64,000 nucleotides of DNA, from positions 1-64,000 of the forward strand of contig JADCFN010000016.1 of the NCBI GenBank assembly GCA_020249505.1, read 5' to 3'. The DNA comes from Roseomonas sp. (GTDB taxonomy: Bacteria > Pseudomonadota > Alphaproteobacteria > Acetobacterales > Acetobacteraceae). The translations under genes were made by a program, and so were the position numbers. Below the pieces are notes generated by a model that did not search any database, was not told where the DNA came from, and saw only the letters and a program-made list of their open reading frames with translations. Numbering within the stretch: position 1 is the stretch's first letter; each line of letters opens with the position of its first letter. Positions 26,655 through 36,393 of the stretch are shown here, piece by piece.

Positions 26655-29117
26655 ATGCTCCCTGAATTGCCTGTCTCTGAAGCGCTGCCGGCGCTGCGCG
26701 CCGCGCTGAGTGCTGCCTCCAACGCCGTGCTGATCGCTCCCCCTGGCGCAGGCAAGACCACGATTGTCCCGCTTGCGCTGATGGAAGAAGCCTGGGCGGC
26801 TGAAGGGCGCATCCTAGTGCTTGAACCGCGCCGTGTGGCCGCCCGTGCCGCCGCGCGCCGCATGGCTTCCCTGCTTGGGGAAGACCAACCCGGCGGCACC
26901 ATCGGCCTTGCCACGCGGCTCGATCGGCAATTTTCCGACCGCACGCGGGTTGAGGTAGTGACCGAAGGCCTGTTGGTGCGCCGCCTGCAAAGCGATCCCG
27001 GGCTTGATGGTGTCTCCGCAATTCTTTTCGACGAAGCGCATGAACGCAATCTGGATACCGACTTGGCACTGGCCTTGGCGCTCGATCTGCAACGCGCACT
27101 CCGCCCTGAACTGCGCCTGCTTGCCATGTCCGCGACCCTGGATGGCGCGAGCTTCGCCGGGCTGATGGCGGAAGGCGGCACACCCGCGCCAGTGATTGAA
27201 AGCCTGGGCCGCGCCTTTCCAGTGGAAATCCGCCACCGCGCGCGGGATTTGCGCGACCCGCGCGATTTGCCTGAAGCGATGGCAAGCGCGATCCGTGAGG
27301 CGCTGGCCTCCCACCCCGGCGATGTGCTGGCCTTCCTGCCGGGCTGGGGCGAAATTCGCCGCACCGCCGAAAGGCTTGCCGGGCTCGATGCGCTGGTGCT
27401 GCCCTTGCATGGCGAATTGCCGCCGGCTGAACAGGATTTGGCGCTGAACCCTGCGCCAGATGGCCAACGCAAGGTGGTGCTGGCGACCTCCATCGCCGAG
27501 ACATCGCTGACGGTGCCTGGTGTGCGTATTGTGGTGGATGGCGGCTATCGCCGCGCGCCGCGACTTGATGCCGCAAGCGGGCTTTCGCGGCTGGTCACTT
27601 TGCGGATTGGCAAGGCCGCAGCCGAACAGCGCGCGGGCCGCGCCGGGCGCACCGCGCCGGGGGTGGCAATCCGGCTCTGGACCGAAGCTTTGCATCGCGG
27701 CCTGCCGCAGGCGGATCGGCCCGAGATCCTGGAAGCGGAACTCTCCGGCCTCGCGCTTGATTGCGCCGCTTGGGGTTCTGAACCCGGCGCGCTCGCCTTT
27801 CTGGATGCACCGCCGGCCGGGACAATGGCCGCCGCGCGCGGGCTACTGCGCGATCTGGATGCGCTCGACGACAAAGGCCGCATTACGGAAACAGGACGGC
27901 GCATGGCGCGGATGGGCACGCACCCAAGGCTTGCGCGCATGATGCTCGCGGCGGAAGGCAGTGCTGAGAAGGCACTCGCCGCCGAACTCGCGGCATTGCT
28001 CGAAGAACGCGATCCCCTGCGCGGGCGGGAAGCGCCGGCGGATATCGGGCTTCGGCTTGATCTGCTGGCGGGCGGTGATCACGCGGCGGCGGATCGTGGC
28101 GCGGTGCAGCGCATTCGCCGCGCTGCAAGCCTGCATCGGCGCCGGCTTGGCATTGGCAATGGTGTCACCGCCGAAGGCGATGCTGGTGCTTTGCTGGCGG
28201 CGGGTTTTCCGGACCGCATCGCCGCAAAGCGTGGCTCCATGGATGGCGCCTTTCGCTTAGCCTCAGGTCAAGGCGCGCGCATCACCGGCGTTGATCCCTT
28301 GGCCAAGGTGCCTTTGCTGGCCGTGGCTGACCTGGAAATCGCGGGGACCGAGGCGCGCATCCGTATGGCGGCGCCCATCGAACGCGCCGTCTTGGAAGCC
28401 CGCTTTCCCGAAAGGCTGCACCGAGAGGAAGGCGCAGCGTTTGATGCGCGGACCGGCGCGGTGCTGGCGCGGCGGCGGCTGCGCTTCGGTCCGCTGGTTT
28501 TGGAAGAAGCGCCGCTGCCGCAAGCGGACCCGACGGCGATGGCGGCGGCACTCGCTGAAGCCGTGGCTCAGCGCGGCCTCCGCGATCTGCCCTGGACAGA
28601 AGCGGCGCGGCAAACACGCGCGCGAATTGGCTGGATGCGGCAGGTGGAAGGCGATGCCTGGCCTGATTTGTCTGACGAAAAGCTGGTTGCCTCAGCGCCT
28701 GATTGGTTGGCGCAGCATCTCTCGGGCCTCACGCGCTTGCAGGAATTGGCGGGGCTTGATCTTGCCCAGATCCTGCTTGGCCTTTTGCCCTGGGAAACGC
28801 GCCGGGCACTGGACCAGGCCCTGCCCGCACGGCTGGCGCTGCCCGCCGGGCGGAGTGCCGCGATTGATTACGCGCGCGATGTGCCAACGCTCGAAGCCCG
28901 CGCCCAGCATTTGTTTGGCCTGCCTGGCCTGCCCCTGCTCGCGGGCGGGCGCGTGGCTTTGCAGGTGGCGCTGCTTTCGCCTGCGGGGCGGCCCATTGCC
29001 ATCACCGGCGATCTGGCGGCGTTTTGGGCGGGAAGCTGGGCGGAAGTGCGCAAGGAAATGCGCGGGCGCTACCCGAAACACGCCTGGCCGGAGAACCCTG
29101 CTTCACCGCAAGGTTGA
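26655..29117 (+). CDS. hrpB: ATP-dependent RNA helicase HrpB
   Basis: An 820-aa DEAH-box helicase. Motifs are APPGAGKTT (Walker A, residue about 30), LEPRRVAARAAARRMAS (Ia), LFDEAHERNLDTDL (DEAH box), SATLDG (III), VLATSIAETSLTVPGVRIVV (V) and EQRAGRAGRTAPG (VI). An HA2-like region (AALLEERDPLRG) and the HrpB C-terminal domain (LPWETRRALDQALPARLALP) follow. Length and order match HrpB. The start is uncertain: ATG 26655 (MLPELPVSEAL) fits family alignment better than ATG 26622, and neither has a strong Shine-Dalgarno sequence. The cellular role of HrpB remains poorly known. Confidence 0.92.
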   Translation: MLPELPVSEALPALRAALSAASNAVLIAPPGAGKTTIVPLALMEEAWAAEGRILVLEPRRVAARAAARRMASLLGEDQPGGTIGLATRLDRQFSDRTRVEVVTEGLLVRRLQSDPGLDGVSAILFDEAHERNLDTDLALALALDLQRALRPELRLLAMSATLDGASFAGLMAEGGTPAPVIESLGRAFPVEIRHRARDLRDPRDLPEAMASAIREALASHPGDVLAFLPGWGEIRRTAERLAGLDALVLPLHGELPPAEQDLALNPAPDGQRKVVLATSIAETSLTVPGVRIVVDGGYRRAPRLDAASGLSRLVTLRIGKAAAEQRAGRAGRTAPGVAIRLWTEALHRGLPQADRPEILEAELSGLALDCAAWGSEPGALAFLDAPPAGTMAAARGLLRDLDALDDKGRITETGRRMARMGTHPRLARMMLAAEGSAEKALAAELAALLEERDPLRGREAPADIGLRLDLLAGGDHAAADRGAVQRIRRAASLHRRRLGIGNGVTAEGDAGALLAAGFPDRIAAKRGSMDGAFRLASGQGARITGVDPLAKVPLLAVADLEIAGTEARIRMAAPIERAVLEARFPERLHREEGAAFDARTGAVLARRRLRFGPLVLEEAPLPQADPTAMAAALAEAVAQRGLRDLPWTEAARQTRARIGWMRQVEGDAWPDLSDEKLVASAPDWLAQHLSGLTRLQELAGLDLAQILLGLLPWETRRALDQALPARLALPAGRSAAIDYARDVPTLEARAQHLFGLPGLPLLAGGRVALQVALLSPAGRPIAITGDLAAFWAGSWAEVRKEMRGRYPKHAWPENPASPQG

Positions 29118-29151
29118 AGCGCGCGCCGAAGCGGCGCATTTATAAGCGATC

Positions 29152-30210
29152 ATGGAAGCTCTTCCGCCCGAACTCACGCGCCGCGCCGCGCTTTGCCTGC
29201 CTGCCGCCCTTGGCGCTTGCGGTCCCGCCATTGCGCAGCGCGGCCTGCCGGATTTTGCCGATCTCGCGCAAAGCGTGATCCCGGCGGTGGTGAGCATTCA
29301 GGTGACGACGCGCGATGGCGTGCCGCCCGAATGGCGCAACCAGCCGCGGGAGCGTAACCAACGCGACCCTTCCCGCCGCAGGGGGCCGATTATCCAGGGC
29401 GCCGGGTCCGGCTTCATCATCGAACCTTCGGGCATTATCGTCACCAATGCTCATGTGCTTGGCGAAGCCGCGAATGTGCTGGTGGGGTTGCATGATGGGT
29501 CGGAATACCCGGCGACCATCATCGGCATTGATGAATTGACCGATATCGCGTTGCTCAAGATCGAACCGCAGAGGCCCTTATCGGCGGTCTCCCTTGGTCA
29601 TTCGCGCCAGATGCGCGTGGGGCAATGGGTTTTGGCGGCGGGCAATCCCTTCGGGCTTGGCGGGTCCGTCACTTCCGGCATCATCTCGGCCATTGGGCGC
29701 GATATTCGGCTTGGGCCGTTTGATGATTTCATCCAGACCGATGCGCCGATCAATCCCGGCAATTCTGGCGGGCCGCTGTTCAATATGGCCGGGGAGGTAA
29801 TTGGCATCACGACGCTGATCTTCTCCCCCAGCGGCGCCTCGGCCGGGATCGGCTTTGCCGTGCCATCCGATCTGGCGCGCCCGGTGATTGAACAATTGCT
29901 GCGCGGCGGGCGAGTTGAACGCGGCTGGCTTGGCGTTTCAGTTGGCGATGTAGAAGCGGCACCTGGTCGCCCGCCACGCGGTGGTGCGCAGGTGTTGGGG
30001 GTGGAACGCGGCAGCCCCGCCGCGCGATCGGGGCTGCGCCAGGGCGATGTCATCACATCGGTGGATGGGGCGCGCATCGGCAATAATCGCGATCTGGTGC
30101 GCGGCATTTCCGCCATCCCGCCCGGGCAGAATGTGAAGCTTTCCCTGCTGCGGGAAGGGCGCGTCATGGAAATTACCGTCCAGGTCGGGCGCCGGCCAGG
30201 CCCCGGCTGA
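29152..30210 (+). CDS. HtrA/DegP-type periplasmic serine protease
   Basis: A 352-aa trypsin-like protease with one C-terminal PDZ domain, shorter than DegP (two PDZ domains) and nearer to DegS/HhoA size. The catalytic triad is visible: His101 in VTNAHV, Asp131 in LTDIALLK, and Ser205 in NPGNSGGPLF. The LA loop contains an Arg-rich insertion (RNQPRERNQRDPSRRRG, residues 62-78). The N-terminus resembles a Tat or lipoprotein-like leader (LTRRAALCLPAALGACG), so it may be exported or anchored. It lies 83 bp upstream of a two-component pair on the same strand, fitting an envelope-stress unit. Confidence 0.9.
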   Translation: MEALPPELTRRAALCLPAALGACGPAIAQRGLPDFADLAQSVIPAVVSIQVTTRDGVPPEWRNQPRERNQRDPSRRRGPIIQGAGSGFIIEPSGIIVTNAHVLGEAANVLVGLHDGSEYPATIIGIDELTDIALLKIEPQRPLSAVSLGHSRQMRVGQWVLAAGNPFGLGGSVTSGIISAIGRDIRLGPFDDFIQTDAPINPGNSGGPLFNMAGEVIGITTLIFSPSGASAGIGFAVPSDLARPVIEQLLRGGRVERGWLGVSVGDVEAAPGRPPRGGAQVLGVERGSPAARSGLRQGDVITSVDGARIGNNRDLVRGISAIPPGQNVKLSLLREGRVMEITVQVGRRPGPG

Positions 30211-30293
30211 TCAGCCGATTTTGAAGAATCCTGGGAACCGGCGTAGCGTGTTAGCCGCCTGAGGGCGCTTTCTGATTCTGGAGTTTTCCCGCC

Positions 30294-30974
30294 ATGCAAA
30301 TCCTGCTTGTTGAGGATGATGCTGAAGTCGCCCGCTTTGTGAAAAAGGGCCTGCAAGAGGCTGGGCATATTGTCGAGCATGTCGCCAATGGGCGCGATGG
30401 GCTTTTCATGGCCGCGTCAGAACCTTTTGACCTGCTGATCCTGGACCGCATGCTGCCCGGCGGTGTGGATGGCCTGCGCATTGTCGAAACGCTGCGCAGC
30501 CAAGGCAATAAGACACCCGTGCTGTTCCTGACCGCGCTGGGCGCGGTTGATGAACGCGTGAAGGGCCTCAAGGCCGGTGGCGATGATTATTTGGTGAAAC
30601 CCTTTGCCTTCGCCGAATTGCTGGCCCGCATTGAAGCGCTGGCGCGCCGGCCCGCCATGGAAGTGCCAGCGACCAAATTGACTGTGGCTGATCTTGAAAT
30701 TGATCTGCTCTCTCGAACTGTTACGCGGGGCGGCAAGCGTATTGAAGTGCAGCCGCGCGAATTCCGCCTGCTTGAACATCTGATGCGCCATGCGGGCCAA
30801 GTCGTCACGCGCACCATGCTGCTTGAAAAAGTCTGGGATTATCATTTCGATCCGCAGACCAATGTGATCGATGTCCATGTCTCCCGCCTTAGGCAGAAAG
30901 TGGATCGCGGTTTTGATGTGCCCCTGATCCATACTGTGCGCAATGCGGGCTATATGATCCGCGCCGACGCCTGA
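30294..30974 (+). CDS. OmpR/PhoB-family response regulator
   Basis: A 226-aa two-domain regulator. The receiver has the acidic pair in LLVEDD (residues 4-9), the phosphoacceptor Asp51 in LILDRMLPG, and the lysine in DDYLVKPFAF near residue 100. The winged-helix output domain ends with NVIDVHVSRLRQKVD...IHTVRNAGYMI. GGAG lies about 10 nt upstream of ATG. It is followed after 6 nt by its likely sensor kinase and preceded by the HtrA-type protease, so it may control envelope quality genes. Confidence 0.93.
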   Translation: MQILLVEDDAEVARFVKKGLQEAGHIVEHVANGRDGLFMAASEPFDLLILDRMLPGGVDGLRIVETLRSQGNKTPVLFLTALGAVDERVKGLKAGGDDYLVKPFAFAELLARIEALARRPAMEVPATKLTVADLEIDLLSRTVTRGGKRIEVQPREFRLLEHLMRHAGQVVTRTMLLEKVWDYHFDPQTNVIDVHVSRLRQKVDRGFDVPLIHTVRNAGYMIRADA

Positions 30975-30980
30975 GTTTGC

Positions 30981-32396
30981 ATGGCCGCACCGGCTGAGGA
31001 AATGGGCGGCTGGCGCGATATTGGCGCCTATCTGAAAAGTGCCGGCTTTCGTTTTGCCTTGCTTTTTGCCGTGCTTTTTCTTGCGGCGATTCTTGGCTTC
31101 GCGCTGATGCTCTGGTGGGGGACGGCGGGCACGCTTTCGCGCCAAATTGATGATTCGATCCGTGCCGATGCGATTGGCCTGCAGGAAGCCTGGCGCGGCG
31201 GCGGTGCTTCCGCCGTGAAAGAAGCGATTGGCGAAAGATTGGCCGTGGATATCGATGACCACGCCATTTATCTGCTGGTGGATAACACGGGGCAAAGGCT
31301 TAGCGGCAATCTGGATCGCTGGCCGGGCGCGGCGGATGCGCCAGGGTCATGGTCTGCCGATAAGGTCCGTCGGGATGGGGTGGTAATACCGGCGCGCTTG
31401 CATCACGTGCCGCTCAATCAGGGCCATAGGTTACTGGTGGGGCGCGATGCGACAGATCGCGAAAAGCTCCGTGCCCTGCTGTCCGAGGCGCTGTTATGGT
31501 CCTTTGCTGTCGCCGTTGCTTTTGCGCTTGCGGGTGCCGCGGCGCTGCGCCGCGCGCTGGCCGATAGGCTACGCGCCGCTTCACTGACTGCGGGCGCGAT
31601 TGCCGCAGGGGATCTTTCCCGCCGCGTGCCGCTTTCAACTCAGCGCGATGAATTCGACCAGTTGGGCGAAAGCATGAATGCCATGCTGGATCGGATTGAT
31701 CAGTTGATGGCGGGCATCAAGGGCGTTTCCGATTCCATCGCGCATGATTTGCGCACCCCCATTGCGCGCGCGCGCATGCGGCTTGAAAACGCGCTGCTGA
31801 GTGCGCCGGATGAGGAAAGCTTGCGCGCCGCGATGGAAACCACTGTGTCCGACCTTGATGGCATCAGCCGGGTCTTTCAGGCCCTGCTCCGCATTGCGGA
31901 GGCTGAGGCCGGGGCACGCCGCGCTGCCTTTGCGCCCTTTGATCTGGCGACAGTGCTGACCGATGCGGCGGAAGTCTATGGCGCGCTTGCCGAAGAACGC
32001 GGTCAGCATTTGGAAACAAACTGGCCGGAGAAGCTTCACATGGTGGGCGACCGCGACATGGTGCTGCAGGCCATCGCCAATCTTTTGGATAATGCCGTGA
32101 AATTCACCCCCGAAGGCGGTACGATCCGCTTGAGTGCCAGCGCCCCGGCACGCGGCAAGCGCGAAATCAGCGTGCGCGATGAGGGGCCAGGCCTGGCGGC
32201 TGAGGATCGCGCCCGGGCGGGTGAGCGTTTCTTCCGCGCCGATCCATCCCGCGCGCTGCCCGGCTCCGGGCTTGGGCTTTCCCTGGTCAAGGCTGTGGCT
32301 GCCCTGCATGGCGGGGAATTGCGCCTGGGGGATGCCAAGGCGGGGGCTGAAAAATCGGGGCTGGAGGCGAAGCTTGTCCTCAGCTCGCGCGCATGA
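30981..32396 (+). CDS. HAMP-containing sensor histidine kinase
   Basis: A 471-aa kinase. The first membrane helix is near residues 17-45 (FRFALLFAVLFLAAILGFAL), a periplasmic domain spans about 46-160, and the second helix is near 165-190 (LLWSFAVAVAFALAGAAALR). HAMP (SRRVPLSTQRDEFDQLGESM) is followed by the H-box with phospho-accepting His255 in SIAHDLRTPIARAR, the N-box NLLDNAVKFTPEG, G1 VRDEGPGLA and G2 GSGLGLSLV. It starts 6 nt after the regulator and should be its cognate sensor. The periplasmic ligand is unknown. Confidence 0.92.
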   Translation: MAAPAEEMGGWRDIGAYLKSAGFRFALLFAVLFLAAILGFALMLWWGTAGTLSRQIDDSIRADAIGLQEAWRGGGASAVKEAIGERLAVDIDDHAIYLLVDNTGQRLSGNLDRWPGAADAPGSWSADKVRRDGVVIPARLHHVPLNQGHRLLVGRDATDREKLRALLSEALLWSFAVAVAFALAGAAALRRALADRLRAASLTAGAIAAGDLSRRVPLSTQRDEFDQLGESMNAMLDRIDQLMAGIKGVSDSIAHDLRTPIARARMRLENALLSAPDEESLRAAMETTVSDLDGISRVFQALLRIAEAEAGARRAAFAPFDLATVLTDAAEVYGALAEERGQHLETNWPEKLHMVGDRDMVLQAIANLLDNAVKFTPEGGTIRLSASAPARGKREISVRDEGPGLAAEDRARAGERFFRADPSRALPGSGLGLSLVKAVAALHGGELRLGDAKAGAEKSGLEAKLVLSSRA

Positions 32397-32453
32397 CGCG
32401 GGCTTCATGCGCCTGACATCACCCGGCAGGGCAACGCAGATTATGAGACCGCC

Positions 32454-32708
32454 ATGCCATGGGTATGCGCCCTATTGCTGCTGATATCCTCTGCCGCCGG
32501 GGCGCAGCAGGCGACGCCGCGTCTCATTTCCGATTCACCCGAATATTGCGCCGAACTGGCGGGCCGCTTTGCAGCCATTGGCGCGGAAGCCCCGAGCCAT
32601 CTGCGCGCCTTGGCCGATGAGGGCCAAAGGCTTTGCGCCGAAGGCCAGACCCGCGGGGGTATCGCCAAGCTGCGCCGGGCGCTGAAGGAAGCACAGCGGG
32701 GGGAATAG
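32454..32708 (+). CDS. Small exported protein of unknown function
   Basis: An 84-aa protein with a signal peptide (MPWVCALLLLISSAAGAQQA, cleavage near residue 17-18). The mature domain of about 66 residues is helical, with two cysteines (SPEYCAELAG and GQRLCAEGQ) and a basic C-terminus (IAKLRRALKEAQRGE). No family is recognised. It follows the sensor kinase by 57 nt on the same strand and could be a periplasmic accessory of that system, though the gap allows its own promoter. Confidence 0.6.
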   Translation: MPWVCALLLLISSAAGAQQATPRLISDSPEYCAELAGRFAAIGAEAPSHLRALADEGQRLCAEGQTRGGIAKLRRALKEAQRGE

Positions 32709-32914
32709 AGGCTGACGTAGCGCTACGGGCTAAGAATCTGTTATGTTAAACACACCAGCTATTTTAGCCGAAGCAGAACGGCCCAATCGGGCGCGCCGCT
32801 TTCTGAAAAGCCGTCGTGCCAACTGGAAGCAGTCAGACCCCCAAGAGATATACCCAAACCATCGCATCAAGCATGTTTTCAGAAAGGACACAAAGCTGGC
32901 ATGTTTTAGATGGA

Positions 32915-33703
32915 CTATTTCAACACGCCCTCAGCGAAATACGGTAATTCGCGGAAGCCAATGTGTAGCCCCTGATTATCTGAAGCCATGTTCAGTCCGA
33001 ATTGCTTCAGCAATAACGCGAGAGATTTCTTAGAATGTATTGAAATATGACCATTCCGTGGTCCGACATACCACCAGGAAAGACCAAATGTGCCGAAGTT
33101 GGCGGGTTGCAGAAGCGTCGAGAAAAGTAGCAGTGACTCCGGCTTCATCCGATTGACAATATCGTGCATCGTCGCGGCAGGGTCAGGAACATGCTCAAAC
33201 ACCTCAAAGGCCGTGATCAGATCATATTTTTGATTATCACTCACATGATGCTTGCTGCTGAAGGGATCGTAGGTGTTGACGGTACGAAAGCCATTCGCGC
33301 GCAGCATCTCCATCATTCTGCCTTCACCGCCACCATAATCCAAAAGGCTTATTTGGTCGCGATAATCCCCGAAGCGCTGCATGATGAAGGAAGCATTGCC
33401 GGCGGGGCGGCTTTCAGCGAAATCAGGATCCACCCGCGCGTAATCCGCATTGTAGATTTTTTCCGCGAAATCGGCTTGCGACCAAGTGTCAAAGTCACTT
33501 GTAAACAGAAACTCGCAGGCAACGCAGCGCAAATAGGTTACGCGAACGCCAGAAATTGGTAGCTTGCTACTGCGGCCTTCGTCGCAGTGCTTGTTGAAAT
33601 CCACTCGCCCCAAAAAATTCGCCCTATTGCCGCATATCTTACACTTATGATCTAGTTGGGCCCGATCCATCCGAAGATTACTTTCGCTTTCACTGAGCAT
33701 CAT
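32915..33703 (-). CDS. Class I SAM-dependent methyltransferase with N-terminal zinc ribbon
   Basis: A 262-aa protein. An N-terminal Cys-x2-Cys pair in HKCKICGN and a second in RCVACEFLF form a putative zinc finger, the arrangement of sugar C-methyltransferase-like proteins. The Rossmann core has the SAM motif LLDYGGGEGRMMEMLRANGF and ITAFEVFEHVPDPAATMHDI, and a late GLSWWYVGPRNGHISIHSK. I start at ATG 33703 or 33700 (MMLSESESN); MDRAQLDH at 33670 is an alternative. Composition is less GC-rich than surrounding genes and no sugar-biosynthesis neighbour is present, so it appears to be a stray transferred gene. Confidence 0.75.
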   Translation of the reverse strand: MMLSESESNLRMDRAQLDHKCKICGNRANFLGRVDFNKHCDEGRSSKLPISGVRVTYLRCVACEFLFTSDFDTWSQADFAEKIYNADYARVDPDFAESRPAGNASFIMQRFGDYRDQISLLDYGGGEGRMMEMLRANGFRTVNTYDPFSSKHHVSDNQKYDLITAFEVFEHVPDPAATMHDIVNRMKPESLLLFSTLLQPANFGTFGLSWWYVGPRNGHISIHSKKSLALLLKQFGLNMASDNQGLHIGFRELPYFAEGVLK

Positions 33704-33804
33704 GGTTACGATGATCCCGATCAGGAGGCAACGCATGCTTCTGTTGCAAGCCTTCAGCCGCACTAGTGACAGAAGGTGAAAAGCCAACTGCGTCAGAGCC
33801 GGGC

Positions 33805-34938
33805 ATGAAGGGCGAAACCCGCACTGCCCTTTCCGGCACGGCGGCAACCTGCACCGGCATTGGTCTCGCGCGGTTTGCCTATGTGCCGCTATTTCCGGCG
33901 ATGGTGGCGGCTGGGTGGGTGGATGGTGCCGAAGCCGGCTTGCTCGGGGCGCTGAACCTCACGGGGTATCTGATTGGTGTCGGCGGCGTGCGCGCGCTGG
34001 CGCGGCGCGTTTCCGTCCCCCGCGCACTGGATATGGGCATGGCTTTCGCGGTGCTCGCCTTCGCAGCCTGCGCCTGGCATGGCGGGCTGGCCTGGCTCGG
34101 GTTTTGGCGCTTCCTGGCAGGGATTTCGGGCGGCATGTTGATGGGCCTCGCGGGGCCTTCCGTGCAGGCGGTGACACCACCGGAACGGCGCGGGCGCGCA
34201 GGGGGCCTGGTCCTGTTTGGCGTGGGCGGAGGCATCATACTCGGCGCCTTGCTGGTGCCGCTTTTGCTGCAAGGCGGCGTCGCCGCAGCCTGGCTTGGGC
34301 TTGCTGGCGTTGCGCTGGTCTTGTGGCTTGTGATGCGCCCCCATTGGCCGCGCCCACCAGCGGCGGAGACTGCGCCGGAAGGCAGCGCCCCGCCGGCGCT
34401 TGGTATCATTATCGCCTATGCGCTTTCGGGTGCGGGGCTGGTGCCGCCGATGCTTTATTTGTCGGACCTTGCAGCGCGGGGCAGGGGCTTGGGGGTGGAA
34501 CTTGGCGCCGGCATGTGGGTGCTGTTTGGCCTTGGTTGCATCGCCGGTGCCCTGGTTGGCGGGCGTGCGGTGGATTTATGGGGCGGGCGGCGCGCCATTC
34601 TGCTTTGGATGGTGATCCAGAGCATTGCGCTGTCTTTGGCATTGCCTCAGGCGCTTTGGGTGCTGGTGCCGCTTGGCTTGGTTTCCGGCTTTGCCGCGCT
34701 TGGTATCACCACCGTGGCGCTGGCCGCAGCGCGGGAGAGGGCAGGGGCTTTGGCCGGCGTGATCTGGGTGAGGGTTACGGCGGGCTTTGCCGTGGCGCAG
34801 GCCCTGGCAGGCTTCGCGCTGGCGGCGCTGTTTCGCGTGACGGATGAAAGCCACGCCGCGGTATTTGCGGCGGGGCTTTTGCTGTCACTTGCAGGTCTGA
34901 TAGTGGCCTGGGCGGATTGGCGCTGGCGCTGGAATTGA
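33805..34938 (+). CDS. MFS transporter of the YbfB/YjiJ type
   Basis: A 377-aa permease with 12 predicted membrane segments. ATCTGIGLARFAYVPLFPAM near the N-terminus and FWRFLAGISGGMLMGLAGPS are typical of YbfB/YjiJ-family transporters, which are short MFS members of unknown substrate. ATG 33805 (MKGETRTALSG) is chosen as the start. A GTG at 33766 in the same frame would add 13 residues, and neither has a strong ribosome binding site. It converges on the amidohydrolase gene with no gap beyond the stop codons. Confidence 0.82.
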   Translation: MKGETRTALSGTAATCTGIGLARFAYVPLFPAMVAAGWVDGAEAGLLGALNLTGYLIGVGGVRALARRVSVPRALDMGMAFAVLAFAACAWHGGLAWLGFWRFLAGISGGMLMGLAGPSVQAVTPPERRGRAGGLVLFGVGGGIILGALLVPLLLQGGVAAAWLGLAGVALVLWLVMRPHWPRPPAAETAPEGSAPPALGIIIAYALSGAGLVPPMLYLSDLAARGRGLGVELGAGMWVLFGLGCIAGALVGGRAVDLWGGRRAILLWMVIQSIALSLALPQALWVLVPLGLVSGFAALGITTVALAAARERAGALAGVIWVRVTAGFAVAQALAGFALAALFRVTDESHAAVFAAGLLLSLAGLIVAWADWRWRWN

Positions 34939-36393
34939 TCAGGCCCGTCCGCGCGTGACCAGCCGGCCGGGCTTTTCCCCCGTGGCGCCCTTGCCGGCGA
35001 CAAAGGTGGAAACGCCATTGGCCCAGACTTCCTCGATCCCCGCGCTTTCCTGCTTCGGGTTTTCGAAAGTCGCGCGGTCAATCACCGTATCGGGATCAAA
35101 CAGTACCAGATCGGCATAGGCGCCTTCGCGGATCACGCCGCGATCCACCATGCCAAAGACGGCCGCCGGGCGACCGGTCATTTTATGCACGGCGGTCTCA
35201 AGGCTGAACAGGCGCAATTCGCGCGCGTAAAGGCCAAGCACGCGCGGGAAAGTGCCCCAAAGCCGCGGATGCGGATGCGCATCATGCGGAATGCCATCGG
35301 AACCAATCACCGACATGGGATGCGCCATGATGCGGCGCACATCCGCTTCATCCATCTGGAAGGTGATCTGGCCCGCGGGCAGCAGGCGTTCAGCCGCCAT
35401 GCGGATATCCGTATTCCAGCCGCGCGCGATGTCAGACAAATATTTGCCGGCCATTTCAGGATGCGGGATGGACCAGGTGATCATCACCTTCACATCATCG
35501 CGCAGCCGATCAGGCATCAGCACGGTGGATCCCGCCGGGTAGGGATAGACATCAAAGCAGACTTCCTGGCTTTGCGCATAGGCATCAATCAGCGCGAGTG
35601 TCTGATTGGAACGTCCGTAATTTTCCGGCATCGAGCATTTGTGATGGCTGATCCAAACCGGGCAGCCGACGCGATCACCGATCTTCAGCGTTTCTTCGAT
35701 GGAAGCGCAAACGCGATCTGCCTCATCACGCATATGCGTCACGTAAATGCCGCCATAGGCGCGCAGCGGCTCGGCCACCGCGATCACTTCTTCTGTGGTG
35801 GCGTGCATATTCAGCGGATAGTAAAGCCCGGTCGAAAAGCCCGATGCACCTTCGGCAAGGGATTGCTTTACGCGTAGCCGCATACGTTCAATCTCGGCAT
35901 CATTGGCAACGCGCATCACATCGCCATCCATCGCCTCAACCCGCATGGTCTGATGGCCGACCAGCGCATAGGTATTCACCTCCGAGCCCTGCTTTTTCAG
36001 CTCATGCGCGTAATCGCCGAAACTATCGAAGCGCCACCAGCCATCTTCGCCAATCAGATCCAGCGGCGGCGGTGGGCGCTTGGTGAAGCGCGCCGGCGAA
36101 AGGCTGACACCGCAATTGCCCACCACAACGGTGGTCACACCCTGGCTGATCTTGCAGGTCATGCAAGCGGGGCCACAGAGCACGGCGCGGTCATCATGCG
36201 TGTGGCTGTCAATGAAGCCAGGCGCCACGGCCTTGCCGCCTGCGATTACTTCTCGGTCCGCACTGGCGCCGCCCAGATCACCCACCGCCACAATGCGGTC
36301 GCCCGAGACACCAATATCCCCACGTCGGCTTGCAGCGCCGGTGCCATCAATGATGGTCGCATCGCGGATGATCAGATCGCAGCGGAGAGCCAT
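34939..36393 (-). CDS. D-aminoacylase/N-acyl-D-amino-acid amidohydrolase family enzyme
   Basis: A 484-aa amidohydrolase-superfamily enzyme. The metal-binding pair is His64 and His66 in IDSHTHDD, a characteristic Cys94 occurs in VVGNCGVS, and further metal ligands lie in IYVTHMRDEAD and WISHHKCSMPENYG. SVIGSDGIPHD carries the catalytic aspartate. The C-terminal KMTGRPAAVFGMVDRGVIREG and ADLVLFDPDTVIDRATFENP close the small beta domain. It likely deacylates N-acyl-D-amino acids, though dihydroorotase-like or N-acyl-D-glutamate specificity is possible. It is a single gene, convergent with the MFS transporter, which may move its substrate. Confidence 0.88.
   Translation of the reverse strand: MALRCDLIIRDATIIDGTGAASRRGDIGVSGDRIVAVGDLGGASADREVIAGGKAVAPGFIDSHTHDDRAVLCGPACMTCKISQGVTTVVVGNCGVSLSPARFTKRPPPPLDLIGEDGWWRFDSFGDYAHELKKQGSEVNTYALVGHQTMRVEAMDGDVMRVANDAEIERMRLRVKQSLAEGASGFSTGLYYPLNMHATTEEVIAVAEPLRAYGGIYVTHMRDEADRVCASIEETLKIGDRVGCPVWISHHKCSMPENYGRSNQTLALIDAYAQSQEVCFDVYPYPAGSTVLMPDRLRDDVKVMITWSIPHPEMAGKYLSDIARGWNTDIRMAAERLLPAGQITFQMDEADVRRIMAHPMSVIGSDGIPHDAHPHPRLWGTFPRVLGLYARELRLFSLETAVHKMTGRPAAVFGMVDRGVIREGAYADLVLFDPDTVIDRATFENPKQESAGIEEVWANGVSTFVAGKGATGEKPGRLVTRGRA

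Noticed and set aside
32743-33033. 96-codon plus-strand frame between the small exported gene and the methyltransferase
   Set aside because: It overlaps the 3' end of the methyltransferase on the opposite strand and shows no family features.
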